Below are positions 16,510-24,565 of a stretch of DNA of 64,000 bases, in pieces. Under the pieces are notes generated by a model. It did no database searches, was not told the origin of the DNA, and saw only the letters and a list, made by a program, of their open reading frames with translations. The stretch comes from an uncultured Tateyamaria sp. (GTDB lineage Bacteria > Pseudomonadota > Alphaproteobacteria > Rhodobacterales > Rhodobacteraceae). Each line of letters opens with the position of its first letter. Position 1 is the stretch's first letter. The position numbers and the translations under genes are program-made. The stretch spans positions 124,001-188,000 of the forward strand of contig NZ_CANNES010000002.1 of the NCBI RefSeq assembly GCF_947503705.1. The letters run 5' to 3'.

Positions 16510-16975
16510 CTACGCTCTCTTACATATTGAAATTGTGAGGTTTCTTGGAAACAATTGGTTTCTCAAGGCAAACCAAAGCCAAAGGGAAAATCAACTCAAC
16601 ACAGTTTGATAGACTTCGCTTTCTCTGCTGCCATTCTGAACCAATCAGCAGGATTTGGCAGGAAACAAGGCTCTTAGACCGCAATCATCCGCGATGCACC
16701 TGCTAACCCATTCAGCAATTGTGATTTCGCCTAAGTGCGCATGTTGCGGGTGCAGGGTGACGGGGTGGCAGGTTTTTTAGCCACCGCGTTCCGCGAAAAA
16801 TATATATTTGAGCACTCATCCCCGAAGATAAATAAATAATACTATCAAACATCCTAAAAGAACCTATCACCCTACACCCCTAAAATCCGGAAAACTGTTT
16901 AAAATCATATTTTTAAAACTGAGTGTAGGGTGGGTGCAAGCCCGAACTACTTAGCATCCTGCCACCTCGCGGAAA
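16510..16975. other. AT-rich non-coding region with GTGYAGGGTG repeats; candidate replication origin
   Basis: No gene is seen in 466 bp. GTGCAGGGTG occurs at 16750-16759, and GTGTAGGGTG occurs inverted at 16868-16877 and direct at 16923-16932. The last two form a 10-bp inverted repeat around a very AT-rich 45-bp stretch. Another AT-rich block (16797-16850) lies between. Repeats plus AT-rich DNA beside a primase-helicase gene resemble a replication origin (inference). Confidence 0.4.
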
Positions 16976-17005
16976 CAAAAAAGGGCCCGCTTGGGCCCAT
17001 TTTTG
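16976..17005 (-). terminator. Rho-independent terminator of the primase-helicase operon
   Basis: On the minus strand the GGGCCC-AAGC-GGGCCC hairpin is flanked by A-run and T-run (CAAAAAT before, TTTTTTG after). It lies 20 bp past the stop codon at 17026. The A/T symmetry could also let it work on the other strand. Confidence 0.85.
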
Positions 17006-17025
17006 TGAATTGCCGCAAATCGTCG

Positions 17026-18996
17026 TCAGACAGTGAACAATTTGGAACGACGGCGCTTGCGTTTGGGTTCCTGCAAAGCAGTTTCATCGCTACCAACTGT
17101 TTTGGCTGATTGAACCGCTGAGGCTTCAAGTTTGTAGAGCTTGCCAGTCTTTTTTGAGGTTCCTTCAACCTCAACCAGACGGTAGCTTACACCGTCAGCC
17201 TCGCGGACGGTTCCTACATACTTCTTGATTTGCTGCGCAATCTTCTTGTCAGCAGCGACAGGGTAGAACGTTTCGCCGTCGGGACCGACTTTGTATCCGA
17301 AACCATTCATCGCGATACCCGCATCTTCAAGGACAGCACGGAATGCGAGTATATTGAGTCCGACTTCGTTGTGCGGCACCCCAGCTTTGAAGACCGTCGA
17401 ATTGTCGTTTTCGTGCATGGAAATCAAAGCGTCCATAAAGTCATTTACAGGATCGTCTGTCTTAACGAGGGCAACAAGCTTCGAGCGATTTTCCATGAAG
17501 CCATTAACCCCTGCTGCGTCGAGGATACCTCCCACAATAGCAGCGTGACGTTCAAAACCACCCAAAGGTGTTCCAGTCCACTCAGGGCATCCCTTGGCAA
17601 TCCAGTTCTGAACGAGGACCAAAAGGCACCAGAAGAAGTACGGTCCTTTTTGCTCAATCTCGGATTGGAGATCGTACTTGAACTGACTGGGGCTTCGTGC
17701 GCCCGGATTTTCCACACGAGGGTCTACTTCAATAAGCAACATGCGCTCTGCCAACTGAGGTGAAAGCGCTGAACGATTGCCTGTAAATGCCCAAACCGCC
17801 GTCGCTGGGGCTGATGCAATTTTGCTCGCCCCGAGGAAACGGCCCTTGTAGCTCGGGTAAGCCGTCATAGCTGCCGCAAGGGAATCGGATTCAATTTCTC
17901 CGTTGCTGCCAATATTGTCAAAAACGATATAGCTGCTTCCCTGTAGCATCGCGCTAATCAAAGTTTTCTGAACCTCTTCTTCTCGCAGTGGCAACGTCAT
18001 CAAGGAAGGCGGTTGCAGAGTTGCAATGCGCTCAGCCGTCGTAGCGAGCAAAGTTGCCCCGCTACGCGGGCGGTCCTTGCGGATGAGGAAACCAGCACAT
18101 GGACCCAATATCATCTCTCGCACAATTGAAGACAGCATATACGCCAACAAATGTGCGAAAGAAGGGAGTGAAGCTCCGTTCTTTAGAGCGGCTTCGAGTT
18201 CTTCTCGTGACATGCCATCAAGCGAGAAGTCCGCATTAAGGTCCAACAACGCTTCGACGCACTCCTTAACAAGCGCTTCGTCCGGCGCGCTGGGCACTTG
18301 TTCTATGTTTCCGCCTTTTGCTGGATCATAAAGAATCCCGTCCTGATATCCCTGTTGTGTCAGCACCTTACCTTTAGTAAAAGTTGGCACTGTCGTTAGA
18401 CGGCGCAATGGCGGATATGAATCGCGTGGTCCTTTGAAAACGTGGTCAATCACATCGTCCGGTATCAACACTCGGCGCTGCTTTTCTTCATTGTCTACAA
18501 AAGTCGTTTTGACAAATTTGCAGTTGTTGTTGGCATGATGCTTAAAAAGTCCCTTATCAACCGTTACGATCAGGGCACGCCCGTCTTCATCGCGTTGAAC
18601 AGCGACCAACTCAGCACTTCGGTGAAATAGGTACGGATTTGGTGTGTTCGTATCTGCGATACGCTTGCAGACATATTCTATCAGTAGGTCGGAATGGTCA
18701 TCCACGCTCGGATAGAAGTCGCATCCGCTGAGGTCAGAGGCCTTCTGCTTGGTCAGTATTTTTGCTGTGCCCTTCCAAAGCTTGTCCAAATCTCGCTTTC
18801 CAAGCGCAGTGTTTTCAGAGAGCCCTGCAATGATTTTCTTTTGCTCTACGAGATCGACTTTCGCTTTGATTTTCCCTGTTATGAAAGCTTGAATCTCGCT
18901 TTCACTGGGGTCGGTCGGAAGGCCTGCAAGCAAGCCGTCCTGCATTGTCAGGCGCGTGACCTGATTGGAGTTTGTGTTCATTTTGTACTTCGTCAT
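17026..18996 (-). CDS. Primase-helicase-like replication protein of the mobile element
   Basis: This 656-residue protein has the middle pattern of phage and plasmid D5-like replicative helicases: PTFTKGKVLTQQGYQDGILY (203-222), an LREEEVQKTLISAMLQG segment, the Walker B-like YIVFDN (356-361), and the sensor FTGNRS (404-409, normally TGN). Where relatives have the P-loop (G-x-G-K), this protein reads RPRSGATLL (310-317), with Ala314 in place of the Lys. It may therefore be an inactive or unusual ATPase. A basic tail (PKRKRRRSK) ends the protein. The start may be 18996 or ATG 18981. It is downstream of the small-gene cluster and upstream of a strong terminator. Confidence 0.7.
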   Translation of the reverse strand: MTKYKMNTNSNQVTRLTMQDGLLAGLPTDPSESEIQAFITGKIKAKVDLVEQKKIIAGLSENTALGKRDLDKLWKGTAKILTKQKASDLSGCDFYPSVDDHSDLLIEYVCKRIADTNTPNPYLFHRSAELVAVQRDEDGRALIVTVDKGLFKHHANNNCKFVKTTFVDNEEKQRRVLIPDDVIDHVFKGPRDSYPPLRRLTTVPTFTKGKVLTQQGYQDGILYDPAKGGNIEQVPSAPDEALVKECVEALLDLNADFSLDGMSREELEAALKNGASLPSFAHLLAYMLSSIVREMILGPCAGFLIRKDRPRSGATLLATTAERIATLQPPSLMTLPLREEEVQKTLISAMLQGSSYIVFDNIGSNGEIESDSLAAAMTAYPSYKGRFLGASKIASAPATAVWAFTGNRSALSPQLAERMLLIEVDPRVENPGARSPSQFKYDLQSEIEQKGPYFFWCLLVLVQNWIAKGCPEWTGTPLGGFERHAAIVGGILDAAGVNGFMENRSKLVALVKTDDPVNDFMDALISMHENDNSTVFKAGVPHNEVGLNILAFRAVLEDAGIAMNGFGYKVGPDGETFYPVAADKKIAQQIKKYVGTVREADGVSYRLVEVEGTSKKTGKLYKLEASAVQSAKTVGSDETALQEPKRKRRRSKLFTV

Positions 18997-19190
18997 ATTG
19001 CGAGGCTAGGCATGCCGTGACAACGCGCCAATGACCTCTAGGTGATTGAAAAATCAACGAAAACAGGGTATAATCCCCCCGTACTTCGTTGAAAACTAAG
19101 CAGGGTTGCACGTCCAATGTGCCGCCCTGCTATTTGTTTAACACAGGTCGGGTCAATCCGTTTAGGTAACGGGCCATGACCTATTTTTTC

Positions 19191-19526
19191 TTAGATTGTT
19201 TCGGCATAAACTTTGAACTGATCCGCAATGAAGCCTGTCGCGGGCTGCAACAACGGACAGTCGCCTTCGAGCTTCGAATACCAACGCCCGTCGCCAGCCT
19301 GAATGAAGCCAGCAATCTTCGCGGATACAATCGCAGCTTCGACGCCGCATCCTAGTTCGCGCTCGAATACGCCTATAGGCAATTCTGCGCCTTCTGCGCC
19401 TGTCGCAAATACAGCCTCTTGGAGCGCCTCTGCGGCCACAAGAATCTCAACAAGGACAGAGCGGTGCTTTGTGAGTGCTTCGTCCAAGAATAGAGAGTGT
19501 AGCGGGTCAATGGGGGTGTAGTTCAT
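19191..19526 (-). CDS. Hypothetical small protein of the mobile element
   Basis: This 111-residue protein (start MNYTPIDPLHSLFLDEALTK) has a helical N-terminal half rich in Ala and Glu and an FIQAGDGRWYSKLEGDCPLL segment. The start at 19526 has GGAA eight bases upstream; a longer in-frame version from 19619 lacks support. I do not recognise the family. It lies between the HTH genes and the primase-helicase on the same strand and is probably part of the same replication or regulation unit. Confidence 0.55.
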   Translation of the reverse strand: MNYTPIDPLHSLFLDEALTKHRSVLVEILVAAEALQEAVFATGAEGAELPIGVFERELGCGVEAAIVSAKIAGFIQAGDGRWYSKLEGDCPLLQPATGFIADQFKVYAETI

Positions 19527-19528
19527 TT

Positions 19529-19732
19529 TCAATGTTCCATAGTCGTTGCTCCTTTGGTCGGGACAAGGAAAGTTTGCGGCGCAAAGATCGGGTCCCGTGC
19601 ACTCTGCGCCTTGGCGCACGGGAGTTCGAAAGGCGGGGGAGGATGTGGACGACCAAAGTGCTCACATAGCCGTCCACTTGATCCAGTGGCACTTGCCCCG
19701 GAGACAAGAGCGACTGGACACTCAGCCCGCAT
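19529..19732 (-). CDS. Possible small protein, uncertain
   Basis: This 67-codon frame ends ATG-GAA-CAT-TGA two bases before the start of the gene at 19526, so the two could be translationally coupled. AGGAG lies near the end of this frame, 13 bases before that final ATG. The protein is Pro- and Ser-rich with no motif. The alternative is that the 250 bp here is a non-coding leader. Confidence 0.25.
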   Translation of the reverse strand: MRAECPVALVSGASATGSSGRLCEHFGRPHPPPPFELPCAKAQSARDPIFAPQTFLVPTKGATTMEH

Positions 19733-19778
19733 TCCTGCCCTAGGGCCTCAGGAGTGTGGCCCGTAGGACGGAATCTTT

Positions 19779-20222
19779 TTAGTTCAGGCGTCGCAGGCGA
19801 TCGTCCAAACGACGGTCCACTTCGTTTTCGAGGACGGCATCCCACTCTCCGCTACGGTGGAGTGCAATGCGGCGATGCGGGTCTTTCTGATCGTAGACAT
19901 CTTGTTCCAATTCCGCACGCAGTTGGACGTCAGAGGCTTGGAGATTGGCCATTGCTATCGGTTCTCGCTCGCATGCCTCGCGAACAATCTCGCGCCACTC
20001 GCCCGCTGACGCGGGCTTACGTCCGCCATGCAATGCGACCATGATGTCAGGCTGCAAGACGCATGTGTGCACCACCATATCCTTAGTCATGTCAGCAAGG
20101 CGCTGCCCATATAGCTCCGCAAGCGCAATGCGCACCTTGGTTTCAATACCTGTAACGCGCTCGCGTTCGGCACTCGTCAGAGTCGTTCGGAAATTGGTTG
20201 CGCGTTCGTAATCATTGCTCAT
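19779..20222 (-). CDS. Hypothetical protein of the mobile element
   Basis: This 147-residue, charged, helical protein (MSNDYERATNFRTTLTSAER...) has no cysteine cluster, membrane segment or enzyme motif that I can identify. Its start overlaps the end of the HTH gene by 11 bases, so the two are co-translated. The final segment (ENEVDRRLDDRLRRLN) is strongly basic-acidic and may be a coiled coil. It may be a partner of the HTH protein (inference). Confidence 0.6.
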   Translation of the reverse strand: MSNDYERATNFRTTLTSAERERVTGIETKVRIALAELYGQRLADMTKDMVVHTCVLQPDIMVALHGGRKPASAGEWREIVREACEREPIAMANLQASDVQLRAELEQDVYDQKDPHRRIALHRSGEWDAVLENEVDRRLDDRLRRLN

Positions 20223-20460
20223 TGGCTTCGTCCTGTTTCATAGCCACATCAACCAAGGCGCATATTTCTGCATCCGTCGACTTGGCTCTTTTCTTTCGCT
20301 TTATTGCAACAATCACATCGCCAAGGTTGTAGTATCGCTTCTGCGCCCCACGGCGCCCTGACGGGCGCACCGTGAAAGGAAGGGTGCGCAACAGTGATGT
20401 TAGATAGTCGTGTTTTCTGCCTGTCACGGCAGCAATGTGTTCTCGTGTGATTGTGCTCAT
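20212..20460 (-). CDS. Small helix-turn-helix protein, AlpA/excisionase-like
   Basis: This 82-residue protein reads REHIAAVTGRKHDYLTSLLR followed by a basic turn (RPSGRRGAQKRYYNLGDVI), a winged-helix DNA-binding pattern. In integrated elements such small proteins act as excisionase, AlpA-like activator of integrase, or regulator of the replication operon. It is the first gene of the run that continues through 20222 and 19526 to the primase-helicase. GACGAG precedes the ATG. Confidence 0.65.
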   Translation of the reverse strand: MSTITREHIAAVTGRKHDYLTSLLRTLPFTVRPSGRRGAQKRYYNLGDVIVAIKRKKRAKSTDAEICALVDVAMKQDEANEQ

Positions 20461-20574
20461 ATGCTCGTCTCAAATCGGAGTTTTTATATCGCGAAGTATA
20501 GCAAAACCGAAACGAACCGTCGCGTTGCAACGGGCCAAATCAAGCATGTTTTTCATTTATTTTTTTGAGATTGC

Positions 20575-22182
20575 CTATGGAATTGCCTTAAGCCCAAGTT
20601 CTCTTAGGAAGTTGTTGTGAGCCCCCTTTGCCCTTTTTATTTTATCTTCAAGATCAACAAGTTCTTGGTGAACTGAACCTAAATCCACAGTCTTCTCCGC
20701 CTCGGAAGTGCTGACATATCGTGCTATGTTAAGGTTGAAATCTTTTTCCTCGATTTCTTCCATTGGTACACGTCGCGAGTAACGTTCTTCCTCTCTTCGA
20801 TATTGATAAGTGTTGACTATCTTTTCGATGTGCTGATCAAGCAACTGGTTTTGCCGCTTCTCTTTGTCAAAATGCTCTGATGCGTTGATAAACAACACGT
20901 CGTCGAATTTTTTGCATTTTTTCAATACGAGAATGCACACGGGAATACCGGTCGAGAAAAACAGGTTCGCTGGTAGACCGATCACGGTGTCTATTCGACC
21001 GTCGGTGAGCAACTTCGTACGGATACGTTGCTCTGAACCTCCGCGAAATAAGACGCCATGCGGCAGGATGATTGCCATGCTCCCTTCTTGTTTCAGGTAG
21101 TGGAAACCATGCAGCAGGAATGCGAAGTCGGCGGCGGATTTCGGAGCCAGCCCGTAGTTCTTGAAGCGAGGGTCTTCTCCCAGAGACTCCGAAGGGTCCC
21201 AGCGGTAGCTAAACGGCGGGTTCGCAACAACAGCGTCAAAACGCGGCATCTTCGCCGGGTTTGCCTCCCGCAGCATGTCCCAGTCATTCGTCAACGTATC
21301 GCCGTGGAAGATTTCGAATTCAGTGTCTTTCACCCCATGCAGAAGCATGTTCATTCGAGCTAGGTTGTAGGTCGTGATGTTCCGTTCCTGCCCGTAAATC
21401 TTGCCGATGCCTTGAGGTCCCAGCTTGTTCCGGACGTTGAGCAAAAGAGAACCGGACCCGCACGCGAAATCGAATACGCTCTCGATGTGTTCCTTTTTGC
21501 CCAATGTCGGGTCTTGGCTGTCCAGCGCGACTATCGAGGAAAGAACGCTCGAAATATGCTGAGGCGTGTAGAACTCGCCTGCTTTCTTTCCCGAACCGGC
21601 AGCGAACTGTCCAATCAGGTACTCATAGGCATCGCCGAGGGTGTCCCGGTTGGTCGAGAATCCCGCCAACCCCTTCGCGATCTCCTGAATGATCTTGCAG
21701 AGCTTATCATTGCGCTCAACGTAGTTCTTCCCCAGCTTTTCAGAGTCGAGGTTGATCTCGGAAAACAGACCGTTGAACGTGCTGGCGAAAGACTCGTTCT
21801 CGATGTACTCGAATCCTTTCTTAAGCACGCTCAGCAGATCATCGCTTTGCGTACGCGCCATTTCGGCAATGCTGCTCCACAGGTGTTCTGGCTTGATCAC
21901 ATAGTGGGTTTTGCGGCGCATCTGCGCTTCAAATTCGCCCATGTCATCAGTGTTCTGCTCGTACCAGACCGTCAGTGGCGCGCGCCGGTCATTCTTGCCA
22001 AGCTCTGGGTAGTCGCGGCCCAGTTCCCTCTGTGCGGACGCCTCGTAGTTGTCGGACAGGTAGCGCAGGAAGAGGAACGAAAGCATGTAATCGCGGAAAT
22101 CGTCAGCGTTCATCGCGCCCCGCAGTTGGTTTGCGATGTTCCATAGGGTATCGCCCAATTTCTTTTGGTCGTGTTCGGTCAT
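20575..22182 (-). CDS. hsdM: Type I restriction-modification system, DNA adenine methyltransferase subunit HsdM
   Basis: This 535-residue protein has the HsdM N-terminal domain (LGDTLWNIANQLRGAMNADD), the S-adenosylmethionine motif VFDFACGSGSLLLN (236-249) and the N6-adenine catalytic motif NPPF (321-324). It modifies adenine at the target set by HsdS and is part of both the methylase (M2S) and nuclease (R2M2S) complexes. The sequence is closest in style to type IC (EcoR124-like) subunits. Its ATG overlaps the prrC stop by four bases (ATGA), so the two are translationally coupled; it is the last gene of the operon. Confidence 0.95.
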   Translation of the reverse strand: MTEHDQKKLGDTLWNIANQLRGAMNADDFRDYMLSFLFLRYLSDNYEASAQRELGRDYPELGKNDRRAPLTVWYEQNTDDMGEFEAQMRRKTHYVIKPEHLWSSIAEMARTQSDDLLSVLKKGFEYIENESFASTFNGLFSEINLDSEKLGKNYVERNDKLCKIIQEIAKGLAGFSTNRDTLGDAYEYLIGQFAAGSGKKAGEFYTPQHISSVLSSIVALDSQDPTLGKKEHIESVFDFACGSGSLLLNVRNKLGPQGIGKIYGQERNITTYNLARMNMLLHGVKDTEFEIFHGDTLTNDWDMLREANPAKMPRFDAVVANPPFSYRWDPSESLGEDPRFKNYGLAPKSAADFAFLLHGFHYLKQEGSMAIILPHGVLFRGGSEQRIRTKLLTDGRIDTVIGLPANLFFSTGIPVCILVLKKCKKFDDVLFINASEHFDKEKRQNQLLDQHIEKIVNTYQYRREEERYSRRVPMEEIEEKDFNLNIARYVSTSEAEKTVDLGSVHQELVDLEDKIKRAKGAHNNFLRELGLKAIP

Positions 22183-23288
22183 GATGCTTCTGCCTCTTCG
22201 GCGACTTCCGGAAATAGCTCCGGGTTGAACGGGTAGCGTTCCAAGAACTGGGTCAGGATCGTTTTGAAGTATTCCTTGTTCTCGTCCAGCATAACTTGTG
22301 GCTCATAGAGCGAGTAGTTTCCGTGGCTCAGGATGTTGATGATCCGGGCGTGCAGGATACCTTCCGGATCATCATCCTGTTGCTTGATGCACGCCGAGAA
22401 CTTGTTGAACCCGTGGAAGCTCGCCGACTTCTCCAAGATCGTTCTCAGCATGTTGAAATGATAGGTGTAGAGTTCATCGCGCTCAGCCGCCTGATATAGG
22501 TCGGACAACATCGCCACATGATGGAAAAACGGGGTTTCGCCGGTTGGGCGAAGGACATAGCTGGGCGGATTCTTCCGTTTGCTCAGAAACAGCTTAACCG
22601 CCCGTCCCAACTCGTTGCACATGACGTTGAAGAACAGCGTGTGGTGCGAAGAGATTACCGTTTTTAGCTGGTTGTCAGGTTGCTTGAGCAACTGCGCCAA
22701 GTGGTTGGCGACGGCGATGGCGTTATGTTCGTCGAGCGACGAAATCGGATCATCAATGTAGACGTACTTGACCCAGTTGTAGGCTTCAAGGTCGGCGTCC
22801 ATGGCGACCTGCACAACGGCCAAGAAGAAACACCAGATGAATGTGTTTTCCTCACCTCGCGAAACTTTGATGTTGTCGATTGTTTCGGTGCCATCTTCGG
22901 TCGCGACCTCGCGGGAGAAGCGTACAGTCCGGTTTTCATAGTCAATCGCAAAGTCGAAGTCCGCGTATCGCTGTAACAGCGGCCTAACGCGGTTTTCCAT
23001 TTCAAGGTCCACAAGGCCAACAAGAAAGCTGGAATCGCGGTTCATTTTCAGGACGCGCTCGTTGTCGCCGTCGAGATCGTTGTCCCATGTGAAAAGATCT
23101 TCGGTGAACGCGTTAAAATATAGCGTATCCCGGTCGTCGCCTTCCTTGCCAATGTCCTTAAAGGCCATCGACAAGCGGGTCTTGCCAGTGCCATTGTAGG
23201 CATAGATCAGGAGGTACTTCTTGTTTGCAAGTTGGCTGCGCAGTTCTGCTGCCAAGGCCAATAGATTATCAAAAACTGCCTCGGTCAT
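22179..23288 (-). CDS. prrC: PrrC-type anticodon nuclease (tRNA ribonuclease)
   Basis: This 369-residue protein is close to E. coli PrrC in length (396). The N-terminal ABC-type NTPase domain has Walker A AYNGTGKTRLS (30-40), signature VSRGEENTF (142-150), Walker B VYIDDPISSLD (176-186) and the H-loop ISSHH (212-216). The stretch YFNAFTEDLFTWDNDL (57-72) is a PrrC hallmark. In the C-terminal domain, Arg282, Glu286 and His322 match the PrrC nuclease triad (Arg320-Glu324-His356 in E. coli). Known PrrC cuts tRNA-Lys in the anticodon loop once phage anti-restriction activity releases it from the Hsd complex. Here it lies between hsdS (2-base gap) and hsdM (overlap), not between hsdS and hsdR as in E. 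coli. The tRNA target is not proven. Confidence 0.88.
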   Translation of the reverse strand: MTEAVFDNLLALAAELRSQLANKKYLLIYAYNGTGKTRLSMAFKDIGKEGDDRDTLYFNAFTEDLFTWDNDLDGDNERVLKMNRDSSFLVGLVDLEMENRVRPLLQRYADFDFAIDYENRTVRFSREVATEDGTETIDNIKVSRGEENTFIWCFFLAVVQVAMDADLEAYNWVKYVYIDDPISSLDEHNAIAVANHLAQLLKQPDNQLKTVISSHHTLFFNVMCNELGRAVKLFLSKRKNPPSYVLRPTGETPFFHHVAMLSDLYQAAERDELYTYHFNMLRTILEKSASFHGFNKFSACIKQQDDDPEGILHARIINILSHGNYSLYEPQVMLDENKEYFKTILTQFLERYPFNPELFPEVAEEAEAS

Positions 23289-23290
23289 TG

Positions 23291-24550
23291 CTACACGCCC
23301 TGATACTCAGGGAAAAGCCGATGCAACAGACCGTTTTTGTGGACCCTCAGTTGTGTGACGTACTTAGTCTGCCAAGCAATCAAATCGTCGATTGTAGAAA
23401 GGCAATCTGTGATCCTCTCCTGTTCACTAAGTTCAGGGCACGCCACGGGAATTTGCTCGATTGTAGACTTATTGACTGACGGAACCGCGCCTCCTGAATA
23501 TTCAGAGAGGTTCAACAGTTGGGAAACGTAATACACAAACAAGTCGGTAGCTTGGCCTTCAATGCACTTTAGTCCCCCCACATTATTGTCGATCACGCAC
23601 GGAATCGTAGTCATCACCCGGCGATTGAGCCTGATGGCCTCACCGATTCTGGCAAATATGGTTGATCCGACTGGAACAAGCTGCGCTCGAAGTTCTTTGA
23701 GATCTGGGTGATCGATGTAGTTTGCGGCCCGAGAAATGTTATGCTCACCTGCGATTAGGGAATTAGAAATATCGCTAACTTTATAGAACGGGAACTGCCC
23801 CTCTTTCTTCCCTTGATACTTTTTGGGGAACCCATATCCGGAAACAAAATGTGCAAAATCACGAATTTCCTTCTTGCTCCACGGGCCACTGTCCACAAAT
23901 TCGGAAAACCGTAAATTGGGCACCAAGTCTCCGTTGGTTGGAAACAGGTTTTGCATCAGGCCAGTTTTTTGCTCTTTGAGTGCATCGAGTTTCATTTCTT
24001 CCGAATTGATCAACTCATCTACTGACGACAAACACTCAGCGATTTTTTCCTGTTCTCCGAAGGAGGGTGGCAAAGGCACACGAAGGGAAGAGAACTGCTT
24101 GTAGCTGACCATCTTGCCATCTCTGATGCCCTCAATTTCTCTACTCAACTCTTGAATGAACCGTTCTGTCTTGAGGATGTGCTTGAAATAAAGGTGAATC
24201 CCTTTTTGCCTTAGTCTCAAAATAACATAGGCGGGGCTACAAAGACCCAAGTACCGAGAAAACTCGATGCCTCCTTGAAACGAACGAAGACTGATTATGA
24301 AGTCTCCGGGCTCAACTACTTTGTAATTTCCAATACTCTTTTCAGAAACCGAGACGTGGTAGTCAATCTGATCGCGCGGCACGGCTCCATGTTCTTGAGT
24401 AATAGCTAGAATCGGAAGATCGGAATTGTGATCTTTGTTGTTTATCTGTTCAAAAAGGGTGCCGCCTGTCATAAAGGACCAAGGGCCGTCTTCCACAAAC
24501 TCGGAAAACCGCATACTCGGCACCATTTTTTCCGAAGTCTCCTGCGTCAC
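23291..24550 (-). CDS. hsdS: Type I restriction-modification system specificity subunit HsdS
   Basis: This 419-residue protein has two target-recognition domains in tandem, each introduced by the same words: RFSEFVEDGPWS (14-25) and RFSEFVDSGPWS (about 212-223). Each is followed by a conserved helix, the first ending DALKEQKTGLMQNLFP and the second QLRVHKNGLLHRLFP. These repeats give the circular two-half symmetry needed to bind a split DNA target. The subunit sets the recognition site for both methylation and restriction. It sits between hsdR (15-base gap) and prrC (2-base gap) in one operon. Target domains vary, so the recognised DNA site cannot be read off. Confidence 0.94.
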   Translation of the reverse strand: MTQETSEKMVPSMRFSEFVEDGPWSFMTGGTLFEQINNKDHNSDLPILAITQEHGAVPRDQIDYHVSVSEKSIGNYKVVEPGDFIISLRSFQGGIEFSRYLGLCSPAYVILRLRQKGIHLYFKHILKTERFIQELSREIEGIRDGKMVSYKQFSSLRVPLPPSFGEQEKIAECLSSVDELINSEEMKLDALKEQKTGLMQNLFPTNGDLVPNLRFSEFVDSGPWSKKEIRDFAHFVSGYGFPKKYQGKKEGQFPFYKVSDISNSLIAGEHNISRAANYIDHPDLKELRAQLVPVGSTIFARIGEAIRLNRRVMTTIPCVIDNNVGGLKCIEGQATDLFVYYVSQLLNLSEYSGGAVPSVNKSTIEQIPVACPELSEQERITDCLSTIDDLIAWQTKYVTQLRVHKNGLLHRLFPEYQGV

Positions 24551-24565
24551 TTGCGTAGTATCCCC

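Noticed and set aside
16510-16975. CRISPR array
   Set aside because: The repeats here are 10 bp, few and unevenly spaced and inverted; no regular repeat-spacer pattern was seen anywhere in the window.
22179-23288. Generic SMC-like or RecF-like ATPase, or RloC
   Set aside because: The protein has no long coiled coil or zinc hook as RloC does, and its length, NAFTEDLFTWDND stretch and Arg-x3-Glu...His triad fit PrrC.
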